Origin: an uncultured Rubrivivax sp.
GTDB lineage: Bacteria > Pseudomonadota > Gammaproteobacteria > Burkholderiales > Burkholderiaceae_C
Direction of reading: 5' to 3'
Length of the DNA stretch: 15,680 bases
Assembly (NCBI GenBank): GCA_937975735.1
Contig: CALJUI010000169.1
Span: 1-15,680, forward strand
Shown here: one piece after another, positions 14,993 to 15,680 of the stretch
Numbering within the stretch: position 1 is the stretch's first letter
Layout: the number at the start of each line of letters is the position of its first letter
Translations under genes and position numbers: made by a program
The notes under the pieces: model-generated
Told to the model about the DNA's origin: nothing
The model's database searches: none
The model's input: the letters and a program-made list of their open reading frames with translations, nothing else

Positions 14993-15562
14993 TCAGACCG
15001 CCATCACCTCGGCTTCCTTGGCGGCGATCAGGCGGTCGATCTCGGCGATCGCGCGGTCGGTCAGCTTCTGCACCTCGTCCTGGGCGCGGCGCTCCTCGTC
15101 CTCGGTCGCCAGCTTGTCCTTCAGCATCTTCTTCAGATGGTCGTTGGCCTCTCGGCGCACCGCGCGGGCGGCGACCTTGGCCTCCTCGCCGGCGTGACGC
15201 ACGACCTTGGTCAGGTCCTTGCGGCGCTCCTCGGTGAGCGCCGGCATCGGCACGCGCAGCAGTTCGCCCTGGGCGGCCGGATTCAGGCCGAGGTCGGACT
15301 CGCGGATCGCCTTCTCGATCTTCGCGCCCATGCCCTTCTCCCAGGGCTGCACGCTGATCGTGCGCGCGTCGAGCAAGGTCACGTTGGCGACCTGGCTGAT
15401 CGGCACCATCGAGCCGTAGTACTCGACCTGCACCTGGTCGAGGATGCCCGGATGGGCGCGGCCGGAGCGGATCTTCGCGAGTTCGTTCTTCAGGGTCTCG
15501 ATCGAGCGACCCATCTTGTGTTCGGCGGTCTTGTGGATCTCGGGGATCGTGGCCGTCGCCAT
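14993..15562 (-). CDS. frr: Ribosome recycling factor
   Basis: 189 residues (typically about 185). With EF-G it splits the post-termination ribosome so that the subunits can be reused. The family pattern runs the whole length: the three-helix-bundle N-terminal helix with ELAKIRSGRAHPGILD, the small beta domain with EYYGSMVPISQVANVT and ISVQPWEKGM, then AIRESDLGLNPAAQGELLRVPMP and PALTEERRKDLTKVVRHAGE, and a charged C-terminal helix. The start at 15562 is set by a strong AAGGAG 6 nt upstream; the open frame reaches a TTG at 15580 but that would place the Shine-Dalgarno sequence inside the gene. Follows pyrH by 14 nt, as in most bacteria. Confidence 0.98.
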   Translation of the reverse strand: MATATIPEIHKTAEHKMGRSIETLKNELAKIRSGRAHPGILDQVQVEYYGSMVPISQVANVTLLDARTISVQPWEKGMGAKIEKAIRESDLGLNPAAQGELLRVPMPALTEERRKDLTKVVRHAGEEAKVAARAVRREANDHLKKMLKDKLATEDEERRAQDEVQKLTDRAIAEIDRLIAAKEAEVMAV

Positions 15563-15568
15563 GGCTTG

Positions 15569-15574
15569 CTCCTT
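15569..15574 (-). promoter_or_regulatory. Strong Shine-Dalgarno site of frr
   Basis: Minus-strand AAGGAG sits 6 nt before the ATG at 15562, in the 14-nt gap after pyrH. It is the best ribosome binding site in the window and decides the frr start. Most downstream genes of the operon lack a comparable site. Confidence 0.8.
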
Positions 15575-15576
15575 CG

Positions 15577-15680
15577 TCAAACGTGCACCAGGGTGCCCTC
15601 GTCCTCGCCGAGCACGACGCGCTGAAGGGCTCCGGGTTTGTTGATGCTGAACACCTTGATCGGCAGCTTCTGGTCGCGGC
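15577..15680 (-). CDS. pyrH: Uridylate kinase (UMP kinase), C-terminal end only
   Basis: Only the last 33 codons and the TGA stop are inside the window; the rest lies beyond the right edge. The peptide runs from RDQKLPIKVFSINKPGAL through RVVLGEDEGTLVHV, matching the C-terminus of bacterial PyrH as I recall it from Burkholderiales (VFSINKPGAL, GEDEGTLV). The enzyme is a hexameric amino-acid-kinase-fold protein that phosphorylates UMP to UDP for nucleotide and UDP-sugar supply. Identification rests on this short tail plus its position immediately before frr, the normal neighbour. Confidence 0.9.
   Translation of the reverse strand, partial: RDQKLPIKVFSINKPGALQRVVLGEDEGTLVHV

Noticed and set aside
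14993..15580. frr starting at TTG 15580
   Set aside because: The strong AAGGAG would then lie inside the coding sequence; it is correctly placed for the ATG at 15562.
1..15680. Search for tRNA genes, CRISPR repeats, insertion sequences, toxin-antitoxin or defence genes, or an undescribed system
   Set aside because: Essentially the whole window is occupied by recognised housekeeping genes in their conserved order; the only non-coding stretch of note is 183 nt and shows no repeats or RNA-gene structure I can support.

Overview
This is a very GC-rich, densely coding chromosomal window from a Gram-negative bacterium. The gene order and protein sequences point to a betaproteobacterium of the order Burkholderiales. 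A Rubrivivax/Leptothrix/Comamonadaceae-type lineage is my best guess, made by recall and not by search. It holds the housekeeping envelope-biogenesis cluster. I see no mobile element, phage, CRISPR array, tRNA or rRNA, and no convincing undescribed system.

Layout, reading the main operon in its own direction (minus strand, from the right edge): the 3' end of pyrH (UMP kinase), frr (ribosome recycling factor), uppS (undecaprenyl-PP synthase), cdsA (CDP-diacylglycerol synthase), dxr (DXP reductoisomerase), rseP (site-2 protease), bamA (outer-membrane protein assembly), skp/ompH (periplasmic chaperone), lpxD, fabZ, lpxA, lpxB (lipid A synthesis), rnhB (RNase HII) and a SpoU/TrmH-family RNA methyltransferase. 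From 15680 down to 3193 all genes share one strand. Junctions range from a 29-nt overlap to a 20-nt gap, and five neighbouring pairs overlap as ATGA or TGATG, so co-transcription and translational coupling are likely. Functionally the block joins translation recycling and pyrimidine supply to building the envelope: isoprenoid precursor (Dxr), lipid carrier (UppS), phospholipid precursor (CdsA), outer-membrane protein folding (Skp, BamA), envelope stress proteolysis (RseP) and lipid A (LpxD, FabZ, LpxA, LpxB).

Left of the operon is a separate gluconeogenic module. ppsR (plus strand) and ppsA (minus strand, cut by the left edge) diverge from a 183-nt intergenic region, the only sizeable non-coding stretch. 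PpsR is the kinase/phosphorylase that switches PEP synthase off and on, and its expected target Thr is visible two residues before the catalytic His of PpsA. ppsR and the methyltransferase gene converge with one base between their stop codons.

Points worth a second look: an apparent codon-composition break inside ppsA near its domain boundary, suggesting a recombinant 3' part; a Phe at the acyl-chain ruler position of LpxA, predicting short-chain (C10-like) lipid A acylation; and a Val in place of Gly in the near-universal VRGF motif of BamA.
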